DNA from: an uncultured Panacagrimonas sp.
Lineage (GTDB): Bacteria; Pseudomonadota; Gammaproteobacteria; Nevskiales; Nevskiaceae
Direction of reading: 5' to 3'
DNA length: 19,779 nt
Assembly (NCBI GenBank): GCA_946481265.1
Contig: CAMLNE010000032.1
Location: forward strand, 1 to 19,779
The notes beneath the pieces were generated by a model, which did not search any database, had not been told where the DNA came from, and saw nothing but the letters and a program-made list of their open reading frames with translations. Each line of letters starts with the position of its first letter. Position 1 is the stretch's first letter. A program made the position numbers and the translations under genes. Positions 1-8,260 of this stretch are shown piece after piece.

Positions 1-66
1 AACAGGAGTCGAACCTGCGACCTACGCATTACGAATGCGCCGCTCTACCAACTGAGCTATCCCGGC
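1..66 (-). tRNA. tRNA-Thr (anticodon CGT), 3' end cut by window edge
   Basis: Read on the minus strand, the 5' acceptor strand GCCGGGA lies at 66-60, followed by TA, the D-stem GCTC and D-loop AGTTGGTAGA. The anticodon arm is a CGCATT/AATGCG hairpin with CGT at 33-31, and the T-arm GCAGG-TTCGACT-CCTGT ends at position 2. The body closely matches Escherichia coli tRNA-Thr(CGT) as I remember it. The remaining 3' acceptor strand and CCA end lie outside the window. It decodes ACG, a frequent codon in GC-rich genes. Confidence 0.95.
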
Positions 67-75
67 GGGCCGGGG

Positions 76-104
76 ATTATAGGTAGCGGGTCGGCATCGG
101 ACAA
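76..104 (-). promoter_or_regulatory. sigma70-type promoter of the tRNA-Thr gene
   Basis: On the minus strand there is a -35-like TTGTCC (104-99), a 17-base spacer and a perfect TATAAT -10 box (81-76). The -10 ends 9 bases before the tRNA 5' end, so the transcript would start about 2-3 bases upstream of the mature tRNA. The bases between (CCCCGGCCC) are all G or C, the kind of discriminator found in stringently controlled stable-RNA promoters. The boxes are seen directly; stringent control is inference. Confidence 0.8.
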
Positions 105-337
105 TCGCGGATCGGCACGACGGCTCCTTGGAACGCGATCGGCACACCCATGTCGCCTCGCGTGAATGCACAGCTTCGCCGCGATGCCCGCGCCTGCAGA
201 CTTGCCGGCAGGGCCACCCCGGAACGCATCGCGCCATGCGCCATCGCCTGTCTCTTCCCCTCCACGCAGCGACCCGATCGTTCGCTGCGACCGCGGCCTG
301 CCTCAACGCCGGCGCCGCACACGCAGGCCAGGCATTC

Positions 338-1009
338 GTGCGCAGCAGTGCCCGTTCCGGCGCTGCAGGCAGCGCCTATCACCGGCACGAGTGGCGTCGG
401 CCGGAACCGGGCTTCACGCTGATCGAACTGCTGGTGGTCATCAGCGTGGCGGCGATCCTGTTCGCCCTCGGGGTGCCCGGATTCCGCGAGTCCACGCTCC
501 GCAATCAGCGCGCGGCCCGCTCGAACGAGCTGGTGAGCACCCTGAACTACGCGCGCGCCCAGGCGCTGGCCCTGCGCCGCCCGGTCATCGTCTGCCGGAC
601 GCGCGATCCGGCGGCCGCGACCCCGTCCTGCGGGACCGGCAGCGGCTGGGAGGAGGGCTGGGTGGTCTTCCAGGAGATCACGGTCGACAACACGGTGACC
701 GATGAGACGGAGATCCTCCGGCGCCAGGCTCCGCTGCTTTCCGCCTCCCAACTGGCGCTTCCCGCCACCGGCCGCCTGACCGTGCGCGGCAACAACAACC
801 TCGCCTCCCGCGTGCGCTTCAACGTCTCCGGCGCCACGGCGAACAACGGCACGCTCATGGTCTGCGACCAGCGCGGCTTCCCGCGCGGGCGCGCGATCGT
901 CGTGGCCGCCACCGGACGCGTGCAGTCGTTCGACGCCTACGGCCGGCAGGGCGGCAGCGTTCCCGATCCCCGGTTGCCGGCCCGCGTGACGGGCTGCCTG
1001 CGGAGCTAG
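338..1009 (+). CDS. fimU: FimU/FimT/GspH-type minor pseudopilin
   Basis: This is a type IV pilus minor pilin of the GspH/FimT family, equivalent to FimU of Pseudomonas aeruginosa, part of the priming complex that starts pilus assembly. It has a class III prepilin leader ending in G25 before FTLIELLVV, with the conserved Glu at mature position 5 and a long hydrophobic helix. The helix is followed by the GspH-typical segment NYARAQALALRRPVIVC and a cysteine-containing beta domain. I chose GTG 338 (weak AGG 5 bases upstream, 25-residue leader, 223 aa). ATG 236 would give a 59-residue leader, too long for a normal prepilin, and the frame is open still further upstream. It is the first gene of the pilin operon, with only 2 bases before pilV. 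I see no convincing promoter in 105-337. Confidence 0.88.
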   Translation: MRSSARSGAAGSAYHRHEWRRPEPGFTLIELLVVISVAAILFALGVPGFRESTLRNQRAARSNELVSTLNYARAQALALRRPVIVCRTRDPAAATPSCGTGSGWEEGWVVFQEITVDNTVTDETEILRRQAPLLSASQLALPATGRLTVRGNNNLASRVRFNVSGATANNGTLMVCDQRGFPRGRAIVVAATGRVQSFDAYGRQGGSVPDPRLPARVTGCLRS

Positions 1010-1011
1010 GC

Positions 1012-1563
1012 GTGTTCATCCTCGGCCACCGATACGCCGTGCCGGAACCGAATGGCTTTTCGCTGCTGGAGGTCCTGATCGCGATGGTGGTGCTCTCGAT
1101 CGGCCTGCTGGGCCTCGCCGGTCTGCAGCTGTCGGCATTGCGCGGCAACAACCAGTCCTACGAGCACTCGCAGGCGCAGCTGCTGGCCTACGAGATCGCG
1201 GATGCGATGCGCACGAACCGTGTCGAGGCGGCGGCCGGCACCTTCAACATGAGCCAGGCAAGTCCACCCGCGGTTCCGCCGGGCGATTGCCTGACCGCCA
1301 GTTGCGCACGCAGCCAGGCCGCCCTGCTCGCCGCGCGCGACTGGTTCGGCCGCGTGCAGGTGATGCTGCCGCAGGCCACCGCCAGCGTCGCCTGTTCGGC
1401 CGCGCCCTGCGCCAGCGGCGTGATGCACACCGTCCAGGTGATGTGGGATGAACAGCGCCGCGGACTGGACCGCGACACCGCGGCCGCACGCACCTGCCCG
1501 CCCGGCGCCGCATTCGACCCCGACGTCCACCTGGGCTGCGTCCAGCTCTCCTTCGTGCCATGA
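1012..1563 (+). CDS. pilV: type IV pilus minor pilin PilV
   Basis: This is a 183-residue minor pilin, the GspI-like member of the FimU-PilV-PilW-PilX priming complex. The leader ends at G15, followed by FSLLEVLIAMVVLSIGLLGL with Glu at mature position 5 and the typical hydrophobic helix. The next segment, LQLSALRGNNQSYEHSQAQ, is characteristic of PilV, and several later cysteines probably form disulfides. The GTG start at 1012 has GGAG at 1002-1005. It begins 2 bases after the fimU stop, and its TGA overlaps the pilW ATG (ATGA), which suggests translational coupling. It should be processed by PilD at the inner membrane. Confidence 0.93.
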   Translation: MFILGHRYAVPEPNGFSLLEVLIAMVVLSIGLLGLAGLQLSALRGNNQSYEHSQAQLLAYEIADAMRTNRVEAAAGTFNMSQASPPAVPPGDCLTASCARSQAALLAARDWFGRVQVMLPQATASVACSAAPCASGVMHTVQVMWDEQRRGLDRDTAAARTCPPGAAFDPDVHLGCVQLSFVP

Positions 1564-2465
1564 ACAGCGCCGGCCCGCGTCCGCAACGTCGCGTCGCCCT
1601 GCACGGCTTCTCGCTGGTCGAGCTGATGGTCGCCACGACGATCGGCCTGCTCGTTCTCGGCGGCGTCGGGTCGATCTTCCTGGGCAGCCGGAACTCGTTC
1701 CGCACCCAGGAGAACCTCGCCCAGGTTCAGGAGGCGGGTCGCTTTCTCACATACCTGATGATTCCCCACATCCGCCAGGCGGGCTATCTGCCCGACCCGT
1801 TGGCGCAGGTCGACACGTCGAAGCATTTCCGCGGGCCCTGGAGACCGATCTTCGGCGCGGACGACGGCTTCTTTGCCGCCAGCGACGTCACCGGCATCGC
1901 CGACGTGCAGCCGGGCACCGACGCACTGCTGGTCGTGCACGGCGGCGACAGCGTCCCGCTGAGCACCTGCAGGGGCACGACGGTCGCCGACGACCAGATC
2001 GCCGCGAACGTCTTCTACGTCTCCGCGCGGGATCCCGGCAGCGGCTTGAGCAGCCTGAATTGTGGAACCGCGGTGCTTGCGGTCGGACGCGGCGCGGCCT
2101 TGCGTTCGCCCACCACGCCGGTCGCGATCACGGATACGCAGCCGTTGATCCATGCCGTGCAGGACCTGCAGATCACGTACGGCGTAGCCGCCGAGCCGGC
2201 CGACGACGGCGCCCTGCCCGCAGCCCGCGGCGCGCCGTTCGCAGCACGCTATCTCGACGCCGACGCGGTACCCGACTGGCAGCGTGTCGTTGCGGTCCGC
2301 ATCAGCGTCACCGCGGTCGGCGCCGAGCGCAGCGAGGGCGGCGAGGGCGGCGGGAACGGGGGGCAGGCGGACGGGATGGTGATCGACCGCTTTGTCGAAG
2401 GCGGTCGGGTTCGGCGTCTGTTCTCGAACACCGTGCAGATCCGCAACCGGCTGCGGCAATCGTGA
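1560..2465 (+). CDS. pilW: type IV pilus minor pilin PilW
   Basis: This is a 301-residue PilW family protein, the GspJ-like component of the minor pilin tip complex. The prepilin leader ends at G16, followed by FSLVELMVATTIGLLVLGGV with Glu5 of the mature form. The segment after the helix (FRTQENLAQVQEAGRFLTYL) is a PilW hallmark. A Gly-rich acidic stretch near residues 260-272 (EGGEGGGNGG) looks like a flexible loop before the last strands. The ATG overlaps the pilV stop by four bases and the TGA overlaps the pilX GTG (GTGA). Length and order match the pilin operon of P. aeruginosa. Confidence 0.93.
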   Translation: MNSAGPRPQRRVALHGFSLVELMVATTIGLLVLGGVGSIFLGSRNSFRTQENLAQVQEAGRFLTYLMIPHIRQAGYLPDPLAQVDTSKHFRGPWRPIFGADDGFFAASDVTGIADVQPGTDALLVVHGGDSVPLSTCRGTTVADDQIAANVFYVSARDPGSGLSSLNCGTAVLAVGRGAALRSPTTPVAITDTQPLIHAVQDLQITYGVAAEPADDGALPAARGAPFAARYLDADAVPDWQRVVAVRISVTAVGAERSEGGEGGGNGGQADGMVIDRFVEGGRVRRLFSNTVQIRNRLRQS

Positions 2466-3106
2466 CCGACACCGGTCTGCCGCTGCGAGCAGCATCCCAG
2501 TCGGGCGCCGCGCTGGTGGTGTCGCTGGTGTTCCTGATGGCGTTGACGCTCCTGGGCGTGGCCGCGGTGAGCGGCAACACCCTGCAGCAGCGCATGACAT
2601 ACAGCGTCGCCGAGACCAATCTCGCGTTCCAGGCCGCGGAGTCCGCCGTCGCCACGGGCGAGAACTGGCTGGAGATGCAGGTACGGCCACCGGTCGCCGA
2701 CTGCCCGGCCACCGCCCCGGCCGCATGCTGGAATTCGCTGTCGATCTGGCCGGGACGGCCCGCCTCCGGCTCGTCGGAGGTGAGGACTTCCAACCTCGTC
2801 CTGCCGGCCTGGTGGCAGCGGCATGGTCGGCCGATTGGCTTTCGCTATGCGCAAGGCGCGGCTGCCATCGAAATCGCGGGCCAGCGTTACCGGGTCGCCG
2901 GGGAAATCCCGGCGATCGACGATGCGCGCTACCCGCGCTACGTGATCGAGGATCTTGGGCAGGACCCGACCGCATCCCTGGTGCTCGGTCGACCCCGCGT
3001 GTTCACGCTGCGCTTCTACCGGATCACCGGACACGGGCGCGGCGCGCAGCAGGCAGCCCATGCACCGTCGACGATCACGCGCAGCGTGTACTCGAAGGGA
3101 TTCTGA
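2462..3106 (+). CDS. pilX: type IV pilus minor pilin PilX
   Basis: This is a PilX family protein of 214 residues, the GspK-like subunit expected at the very tip of the pilus next to PilY1. The leader ends SG at residue 15, followed by AALVVSLVFLMALTLLGVAA. It lacks the Glu5 seen in its four pilin neighbours, as is common in PilX-type tip pilins. NLAFQAAESAVATGENWL is the typical PilX segment after the helix. I chose GTG 2462, which overlaps the pilW stop as GTGA; the frame is open far upstream inside pilW, but those codons are not part of the gene. It ends 6 bases before the first possible pilY1 start. Confidence 0.92.
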   Translation: MTDTGLPLRAASQSGAALVVSLVFLMALTLLGVAAVSGNTLQQRMTYSVAETNLAFQAAESAVATGENWLEMQVRPPVADCPATAPAACWNSLSIWPGRPASGSSEVRTSNLVLPAWWQRHGRPIGFRYAQGAAAIEIAGQRYRVAGEIPAIDDARYPRYVIEDLGQDPTASLVLGRPRVFTLRFYRITGHGRGAQQAAHAPSTITRSVYSKGF

Positions 3107-3112
3107 TCGCAC

Positions 3113-6100
3113 GTGATCGCTCGCCTGCCCCGGACCGGTGACATGGACACGCGACGCTGTCGAGGCATGGCCGGTCTTCCGCGGACCCTGGTCGCGGCGC
3201 TGCTGGCGGCCTGCACTCCGGCGGCAGCCGCACCGCTCGCCCTGCCGGCGATCCCGCTTTCGCTGAGCAACGAGGTCGCGCCAAACATCATGTTGATGGT
3301 CGACAACTCGGACGCGATGAGCCATGTCGTCGCCCAGCCGCCCGAGGGTCCCGACCTGCAGGCCCTGCCGCCGGAGTCCTGCCCGGCCGCGAACCGCGTT
3401 CCGCAGGGCGTCCGGGTCGACCTGAACATCCGGGCCCCCAGCGTGGACGAAGGCAACGGACCCCGGATCGCGTATGACGGCGCCCGCTACGACTGGGGAA
3501 CCGGCAGCGGCCAGCGCTGCTTCGCCCCGGACGTCGACTACGAAGCCGCGCTCAATCTCGAACGCGAAGCCGCCCGCCTGGAGGGTGAGTGGTACGTGCC
3601 GGCAATCGCGCCGACGCGCTACCCCGGCCACTACCTGAACTGGTATTTCGATCCGGGCAACTACGCCGCGCCGGACTACGTGGGGTCCGATGCGATTCGA
3701 TGGAACGCCGGCCAGCTGCGCAAGCCGCTGCCCGTTTCGCTGCAGCCCCAGGGCAAGGTCCTCAGCCGTATCGAGGTGGCAAGGTCGGCGGCGCAGACCC
3801 TGGTCGCGGGACTGGACAGTCGTCTGCGCGTCGGACTCTCCGCCCACGACGGCAAGGACGGTGGCGCGTTGCGCGTCCCGGTCGCCGCGCTGACGCCGGC
3901 ACAGCGCACGGCCCTGGGCAGCGGGCCGATGGGCATCGCGCACATCGAGCCCGGTGGGAGCGCCCCGCTGGCGGAGACGCTTTCCGCCATCGGGCGATAT
4001 TTCGCGACCGGCTACAGCGGTGCGCTCGCGATGAATCCCAAGGACCCGCCACGCGAGGTGACACGGACGGTGGCCCAGGCCTTTCCCGCCAACCTGTCAG
4101 GCGCCACCTCGGCAGCGCCGGTCGTCCTCTCGTGCCAGCCGAATTTCGCGATCCTGCTCAGTGCCGGTCGCTCCAGCGAGGATCACAGCAGCTCGCAGCT
4201 CGCCATCGGCGCCGCACCCGACGACGTGATCCGCGATTACGACGGTGATTGCCAGGGACGCAGTCCGGCCTGCGGGAGCCACGATCGCAAGCCCGACCAG
4301 GATTACGGGCCCGACGGAAGCGACTACCTGGACGATGTCGCGCAGGCGCTGCACGAAACCGATCTTCGGCCGGATTTTCCGGCGGAGGCGGGTTCGGGTC
4401 AGCCATACAGGAACAACATCGTCACCCACGTGATCAGCCTCGCGGATGCCGAGGCCCGCAACGACGCCCTGCTGGTGCGCGCGGCGCGGCAGGGAGGCGG
4501 CCGCTTCGTCGCGGCCGCGGATGCCGACGCGTTGACCGCCGCCCTGGATGATCTCGTTGCCGGTCTGCCGCAGCGCACCGCGGCCCTGGCCTCGATATCG
4601 CTCGACTCGACGCACCTGTCGTCCGGCACCCGGCTGTTCCAGGCCGGTTTCGACAGCAGCGGGTGGACCGGCAGCCTGCGCGCGCTGCCGATCGCTTCGG
4701 GCACCGGCGGATCCTGCGGGAACGCGATGGCCGGGCAGCCTTGCGCGGCGATCTGGGAGGCCTCGGCGGTGCTCGAGGGCATCGCGGCGCAGTCGCGCAC
4801 GATCCTGAGCCTCGACAGCAGCAGCCGGGTGGGCATTCCGTTTCGCTGGGCGAGCCTGAGCCTCGCGCAGCAGGCGCTTCTGAGCCGCGATCCGAATCGG
4901 GCGGCGGGCGTTACGGACGCACGCGGACCGGATCGCCTGGCGTGGCTGCGCGGAGATCGCAGCCGGGAGGCCGCACACGACCTGCGTCCCCGCACCCGCC
5001 TGCTGGGCGACATCGTGCATTCCGATCCCGCGTTCGTCGGTGCGCCGGACGCCACCCTTCCCTTCGCCGGCCACGCCGCCTTCCGGTCGCGTCACGCGGA
5101 CCGCATGCCGATGGTCTATGTCGGCGCCAACGACGGCATGCTGCACGGCTTCCGCGCAAGCGATGGCGTCGAGCGGCTCGCCTATGTTCCGGGTCCGATG
5201 TTCGGAACCGCCGCGAATCCGAAGCTGGCACGGCTCAGCGCCCAGCCCTACCTGCACGTCTGGGGTGTCGACGGCTCACCGACCGTCGGCGATGTACAGG
5301 TCGGCGCGGACCGTCGCTGGGCGACCTACCTGGTGGGTTCGCTGCGCTACGGTGGGCAGGGATTGTTTGCGCTGGATGTGACCGATCCGCAGGCCTTCTC
5401 CGAGGCCAGGGCTGCCAGCATCGTCCGCTGGGAATTCACCGATGCCGACGATCCGGACCTGGGCTACACGTTCAGCCAGCCCAGCCTGGTGAAACTGAAG
5501 AACGGCAGGTGGGCGGTGCTCGTGGGCAACGGCTACAACAATCGCGAGGCGGACGGCAGCGTCAGCACCGCCGGCCGTGCGGCGCTGTTCATCCTGCTGG
5601 TCGACGGACCCGGCGCGGACGGACGCTGGGACCTGGGCACCGACTATTTCAAGTTGGAGGTCGGCCCGCGGCTGGCGGCGGCCGAGACCGACAACGGCCT
5701 GGCGACGCCCGCGGCGGTTGATCTGGACGGCGACCAGCGGGTCGACTACGTCTACGCGGGCGATCTGCGTGGCGACATGTGGCAGTTCAATCTCAACGAC
5801 GCCGATCCCGGCCGCTGGGCGGTCGGCTACGGCGGCAATCCCGTCTTCACCGCACGCTCCGGCGCCGGGGTGCGCCAGCCGATCACGGCACCCGCGGAGG
5901 TCGGCTTCAACCTGCTGAGCAGCGATCCGGATGACCTGGTCGTGTTCGTCGGCACCGGCCGCTATTTCGCATCCGGGGATCACGCGCAGGCCAACCAGCA
6001 GAACCAGACCTTCTACGGCATCTTCGTCGACCCGATCGCCTCGCCCGACCCGCTCACCGAAACCCTCGGGGCGCCCGACCCGGGCAGGCCGGAGCTGCTG

Positions 6101-6661
6101 CGGCAGACCGTCCTGCAGGAGGTCAGCGCCGGGGGACGGAATCTGCGGATCAGCTCGAACCGGCCGCTCGACATGGCCCGGCACCGGGGCTGGTACATCG
6201 ACCTCTACAACACGCAGACCGCTGGGGCCGACCCGTCGCCGGCAAGCGGACTCAACAAGGGCGAGCGCCAGGTCAGCCGCCCGGTCCTGCGCGACGGCCG
6301 CGTCGTGTTCACCACGCTGCTGCCGTCGGCGACTTCCTGCGACGCCGGCGGCAGCGGCTGGCTGATGGAAGTCGATGCCTCGACCGGGGCCCGCCCCCGC
6401 GAGCCGGCCCTGGACATCACGCAGGACCTGAACGTGGATGTCCTCGACCGGATCGAGGTCCGCATCGGCGGCGAGACGCTCGACGTGCCGGTCAGCGGCA
6501 TCGGCTCCCCGTCCGGGATGCTCTCGACGCCGGCGATCCTCGCCCTGCGACCCGGCCAGGACGCCAAGTACTCGACGCGCTCCGACGGTGGCATCGCGCT
6601 GTTCGCAGAGGCCCGCTCGCGCCGGACCGGGCGCGTGACATGGCGGGAGTGGACGCCGTGA
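3113..6661 (+). CDS. pilY1: PilY1-type pilus tip adhesin / assembly factor
   Basis: This 1182-residue PilY1 homologue is a secreted pilus-tip protein that opposes retraction and can act in adhesion and surface sensing. A signal peptide (Arg-rich start, LVAALLAACTPAAA, cut near residues 40-42) leads to a von Willebrand A-like domain starting NIMLMVDNSDAMS (D64-S70). An Asp-rich stretch lies near residues 375-410. From about residue 620 the C-terminal beta-propeller is typical: LLGDIVHSDPAFVGAP, MVYVGANDGMLHGF, HVWGVDGSPTVGDV, FALDVTDP. An EF-hand-like calcium site DLDGDQRVD lies at D870-D878. The start is uncertain: GTG 3113 has GAAGGGA 12 bases upstream, while ATG 3143 or ATG 3167 would give a more compact signal peptide. 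It overlaps pilE by four bases. Confidence 0.93.
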   Translation: MIARLPRTGDMDTRRCRGMAGLPRTLVAALLAACTPAAAAPLALPAIPLSLSNEVAPNIMLMVDNSDAMSHVVAQPPEGPDLQALPPESCPAANRVPQGVRVDLNIRAPSVDEGNGPRIAYDGARYDWGTGSGQRCFAPDVDYEAALNLEREAARLEGEWYVPAIAPTRYPGHYLNWYFDPGNYAAPDYVGSDAIRWNAGQLRKPLPVSLQPQGKVLSRIEVARSAAQTLVAGLDSRLRVGLSAHDGKDGGALRVPVAALTPAQRTALGSGPMGIAHIEPGGSAPLAETLSAIGRYFATGYSGALAMNPKDPPREVTRTVAQAFPANLSGATSAAPVVLSCQPNFAILLSAGRSSEDHSSSQLAIGAAPDDVIRDYDGDCQGRSPACGSHDRKPDQDYGPDGSDYLDDVAQALHETDLRPDFPAEAGSGQPYRNNIVTHVISLADAEARNDALLVRAARQGGGRFVAAADADALTAALDDLVAGLPQRTAALASISLDSTHLSSGTRLFQAGFDSSGWTGSLRALPIASGTGGSCGNAMAGQPCAAIWEASAVLEGIAAQSRTILSLDSSSRVGIPFRWASLSLAQQALLSRDPNRAAGVTDARGPDRLAWLRGDRSREAAHDLRPRTRLLGDIVHSDPAFVGAPDATLPFAGHAAFRSRHADRMPMVYVGANDGMLHGFRASDGVERLAYVPGPMFGTAANPKLARLSAQPYLHVWGVDGSPTVGDVQVGADRRWATYLVGSLRYGGQGLFALDVTDPQAFSEARAASIVRWEFTDADDPDLGYTFSQPSLVKLKNGRWAVLVGNGYNNREADGSVSTAGRAALFILLVDGPGADGRWDLGTDYFKLEVGPRLAAAETDNGLATPAAVDLDGDQRVDYVYAGDLRGDMWQFNLNDADPGRWAVGYGGNPVFTARSGAGVRQPITAPAEVGFNLLSSDPDDLVVFVGTGRYFASGDHAQANQQNQTFYGIFVDPIASPDPLTETLGAPDPGRPELLRQTVLQEVSAGGRNLRISSNRPLDMARHRGWYIDLYNTQTAGADPSPASGLNKGERQVSRPVLRDGRVVFTTLLPSATSCDAGGSGWLMEVDASTGARPREPALDITQDLNVDVLDRIEVRIGGETLDVPVSGIGSPSGMLSTPAILALRPGQDAKYSTRSDGGIALFAEARSRRTGRVTWREWTP

Positions 6662-7110
6662 GGGCGATTCCGCGCCGGGATCGCGGCAGGCGTGGCGTTG
6701 CCGTCGGCTTCACCTTGATCGAGCTGCTGATCGCGATGACCGTCGTCGGCGTCCTGGCGGCGATCGCGTTTCCCGCCTACCGCGCCTACCTGGTGCGCGG
6801 CTATCGCGCGGATGCGCAGCAGGTGTTGTTGCGCGGCGCGCAGCAGGCCGAGCGCTGGTTCACGCAGCGCAACCGCTATTCCGGCCTGGACCCCGCATTC
6901 GCCTTCGGCGCGGACCGCGGCGCCGGCATCTACACCTTCAGCGTCGCATCCGCGACCGCATCGACCTTCACCCTCCAGGCGCAGCCCGTTGCAGGCAGGA
7001 CGAATGCGCACGACGGCGCGCTGGAGATCACCCACAGTGGCCAGAAGCGCTGGGACCGCAACGGCGATGGCGATTTCGAGGGCGCCAACGAGATGCACTG
7101 GAACCGATAG
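6658..7110 (+). CDS. pilE: type IV pilin-like protein PilE
   Basis: This is a minor pilin of the PilE type, closing the operon as in P. aeruginosa. The leader ends at G17, followed by FTLIELLIAMTVVGVLAAIA with Glu5 and a short curved helix (FPAYRAYLVRGYRADAQQ). A small globular domain contains AERWFTQRNRYSGL, typical of PilE-family proteins, and the end GQKRWDRNGDGDF has an Asp-rich turn. I chose GTG 6658, which overlaps the pilY1 TGA (GTGA) and has GGGAG at 6644-6648; ATG 6640 would lie within pilY1 and has no clear ribosome site. The product has 150 residues. In P. aeruginosa PilE joins the pilus as a connector between tip complex and major pilin. Confidence 0.9.
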   Translation: MRAIPRRDRGRRGVAVGFTLIELLIAMTVVGVLAAIAFPAYRAYLVRGYRADAQQVLLRGAQQAERWFTQRNRYSGLDPAFAFGADRGAGIYTFSVASATASTFTLQAQPVAGRTNAHDGALEITHSGQKRWDRNGDGDFEGANEMHWNR

Positions 7111-7130
7111 GGACATCGCCACACCGCGAT

Positions 7131-7153
7131 GCGTGCATGGCCGGCCTGCACGC
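7131..7153 (+). terminator. GC hairpin after pilE, possible terminator
   Basis: A perfect 7-bp inverted repeat, GCGTGCA (7131-7137) and TGCACGC (7147-7153), with a 9-base loop starts 20 bases after the pilE stop, in the gap between convergent pilE and mtnA. No T-tract follows, so it is not a textbook intrinsic terminator. It may be Rho-assisted or an mRNA 3' end stabiliser. Confidence 0.4.
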
Positions 7154-7174
7154 TTCGGATGCGAGGGGCGCAGT

Positions 7175-7207
7175 CCTGCCGCGCCATACACGCCCCGCAG
7201 CGGCAGG
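7175..7207 (-). terminator. GC hairpin directly after mtnA stop, possible terminator
   Basis: A perfect 8-bp stem, CCTGCCGC (7175-7182) with GCGGCAGG (7200-7207), has a 17-base loop. On the minus strand it begins one base after the mtnA stop (7211-7209). No T-tract follows in that direction. Together with the neighbouring hairpin at 7131-7153 it fills the convergent pilE/mtnA gap. Confidence 0.4.
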
Positions 7208-7208
7208 C

Positions 7209-8228
7209 CTACGCCGTCTTCGCAGCCAGCAGCGCGCCCAGCTCGGCCTTTCCGAACGGCGCGCGCAGCACGCCGCGTTCGCACACGATCGCGTCGATCA
7301 GTCCGGCCGGCGTGACGTCGAACACCGGGTTCCAGGTGCCGACGCCCTGCGGCGCCCACACGCGATCCTGGAATTGCGTGAGCTCGGCGGACAGCCGTTC
7401 CTCGATCGGGATGCAGCTGCCGTCCGGGCAGGAAAGGTCGAAGGTGCCGGTCGGCGCCACCACCATGAATCCGGCGCCGTGATAGCGCGCCGCGATGGCC
7501 AGGGCATAGGTGCCGATCTTGTTGGCGGTGTCGCCGTTGGCGGCGATGCGATCGGCGCCGACGATCACCCAGTCGATCTTCTCCCGGCTCATCAGGTGGG
7601 CGGCGGCGCCGTCGGCGATCAGGCGGGTCGGGATGCCCTCGCGCATGAGCTCCCAGGCGGTCAGGCGCGCGCCCTGCAGCCAGGGGCGGGTCTCGGTGTT
7701 GTAGACCTGCGCGATGCGACCCTGCTGCCATGCGCTGCGGATCACGCCGAGCGCGGTGCCGTGGCCGCCGGTGGCCAGTGCGCCGGTGTTGCAGTGGGTC
7801 AGGATGCGCGCGCCGCTGGCGGGCAGCAGCGCCGCACCGAGTTCCCCCATGTGCAGGTTCTGCTCGAGATCCTCGCGATGGATCGCCTGCGCCTCGCGCA
7901 GCAGCGTGTCCGCGCCGCGCCCCCCTTTCTCGCGCATGCGCTGCAGCGCCCAGCGCAGGTTCACCGCGGTCGGACGCGCCTGCGCCAGCACGCGTTCGGC
8001 CGCGTCGTAGTCCTCGCCTGCCATCGCGTCCAGCGCCAGGCCGTAGGCGGCCGCGATGCCGATCGCCGGGGCGCCTCGCACCGCCATGCCATGGATCGCG
8101 GCGGCCACCTCGGCGGCCGAGCGGCATTCGACCCAGGCTTCGCGCGCCGGCAACTCGCGCTGATCGAGCAGCGCGAGGCGATCGCCGCTCCACACGATCG
8201 GGCGGACCGCGTCGTTGTTCATCGTCAT
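7209..8228 (-). CDS. mtnA: S-methyl-5-thioribose-1-phosphate isomerase
   Basis: MtnA converts 5-methylthioribose 1-phosphate into methylthioribulose 1-phosphate in the cytosolic methionine salvage pathway. The 339-residue protein is full length for the family, in the eIF2B-alpha-like isomerase superfamily. Recognisable motifs are [17 protein letters not shown] (50-66), [18 protein letters not shown] (144-161) with the catalytic cysteine C146, and [17 protein letters not shown] (224-240) with the catalytic aspartate D226. The ATG at 8228 has GGAG about 10 bases upstream; a second ATG two codons later is less well placed. It is divergent from mtaD, whose product supplies the same pathway upstream. 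Confidence 0.96.
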   Translation of the reverse strand: MTMNNDAVRPIVWSGDRLALLDQRELPAREAWVECRSAAEVAAAIHGMAVRGAPAIGIAAAYGLALDAMAGEDYDAAERVLAQARPTAVNLRWALQRMREKGGRGADTLLREAQAIHREDLEQNLHMGELGAALLPASGARILTHCNTGALATGGHGTALGVIRSAWQQGRIAQVYNTETRPWLQGARLTAWELMREGIPTRLIADGAAAHLMSREKIDWVIVGADRIAANGDTANKIGTYALAIAARYHGAGFMVVAPTGTFDLSCPDGSCIPIEERLSAELTQFQDRVWAPQGVGTWNPVFDVTPAGLIDAIVCERGVLRAPFGKAELGALLAAKTA

Positions 8229-8254
8229 CGAAAGGCTGCTCCACGCATTGCCGC

Positions 8255-8260
8255 TAGAAT
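8255..8260 (+). promoter_or_regulatory. candidate -10 box for mtaD operon
   Basis: TAGAAT at 8255-8260 lies in the divergent mtnA/mtaD gap, 45 bases before the mtaD GTG. No good -35 box stands 16-18 bases upstream. The box and the bases after it nearly match a block upstream of the parA-like gene (19437-19453), which raises the chance that both are promoters. Confidence 0.35.

Noticed and set aside
2249..3943. A 564-codon open frame on the minus strand across pilW, pilX and pilY1, and a 679-codon one at 6205-8244
   Set aside because: They lie opposite or out of frame with recognisable genes and show no known motif, signal or ribosome site. The second overlaps mtnA in another frame of its own strand.
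5762..5778. Arg-Gly-Asp in PilY1 (R886-D888) as an integrin-binding site
   Set aside because: It is part of the conserved propeller segment AGDLRGDMWQF, where relatives have similar residues, and another RGD occurs at WLRGDRS. Three residues in a 1182-residue Arg/Gly/Asp-rich protein are no evidence.
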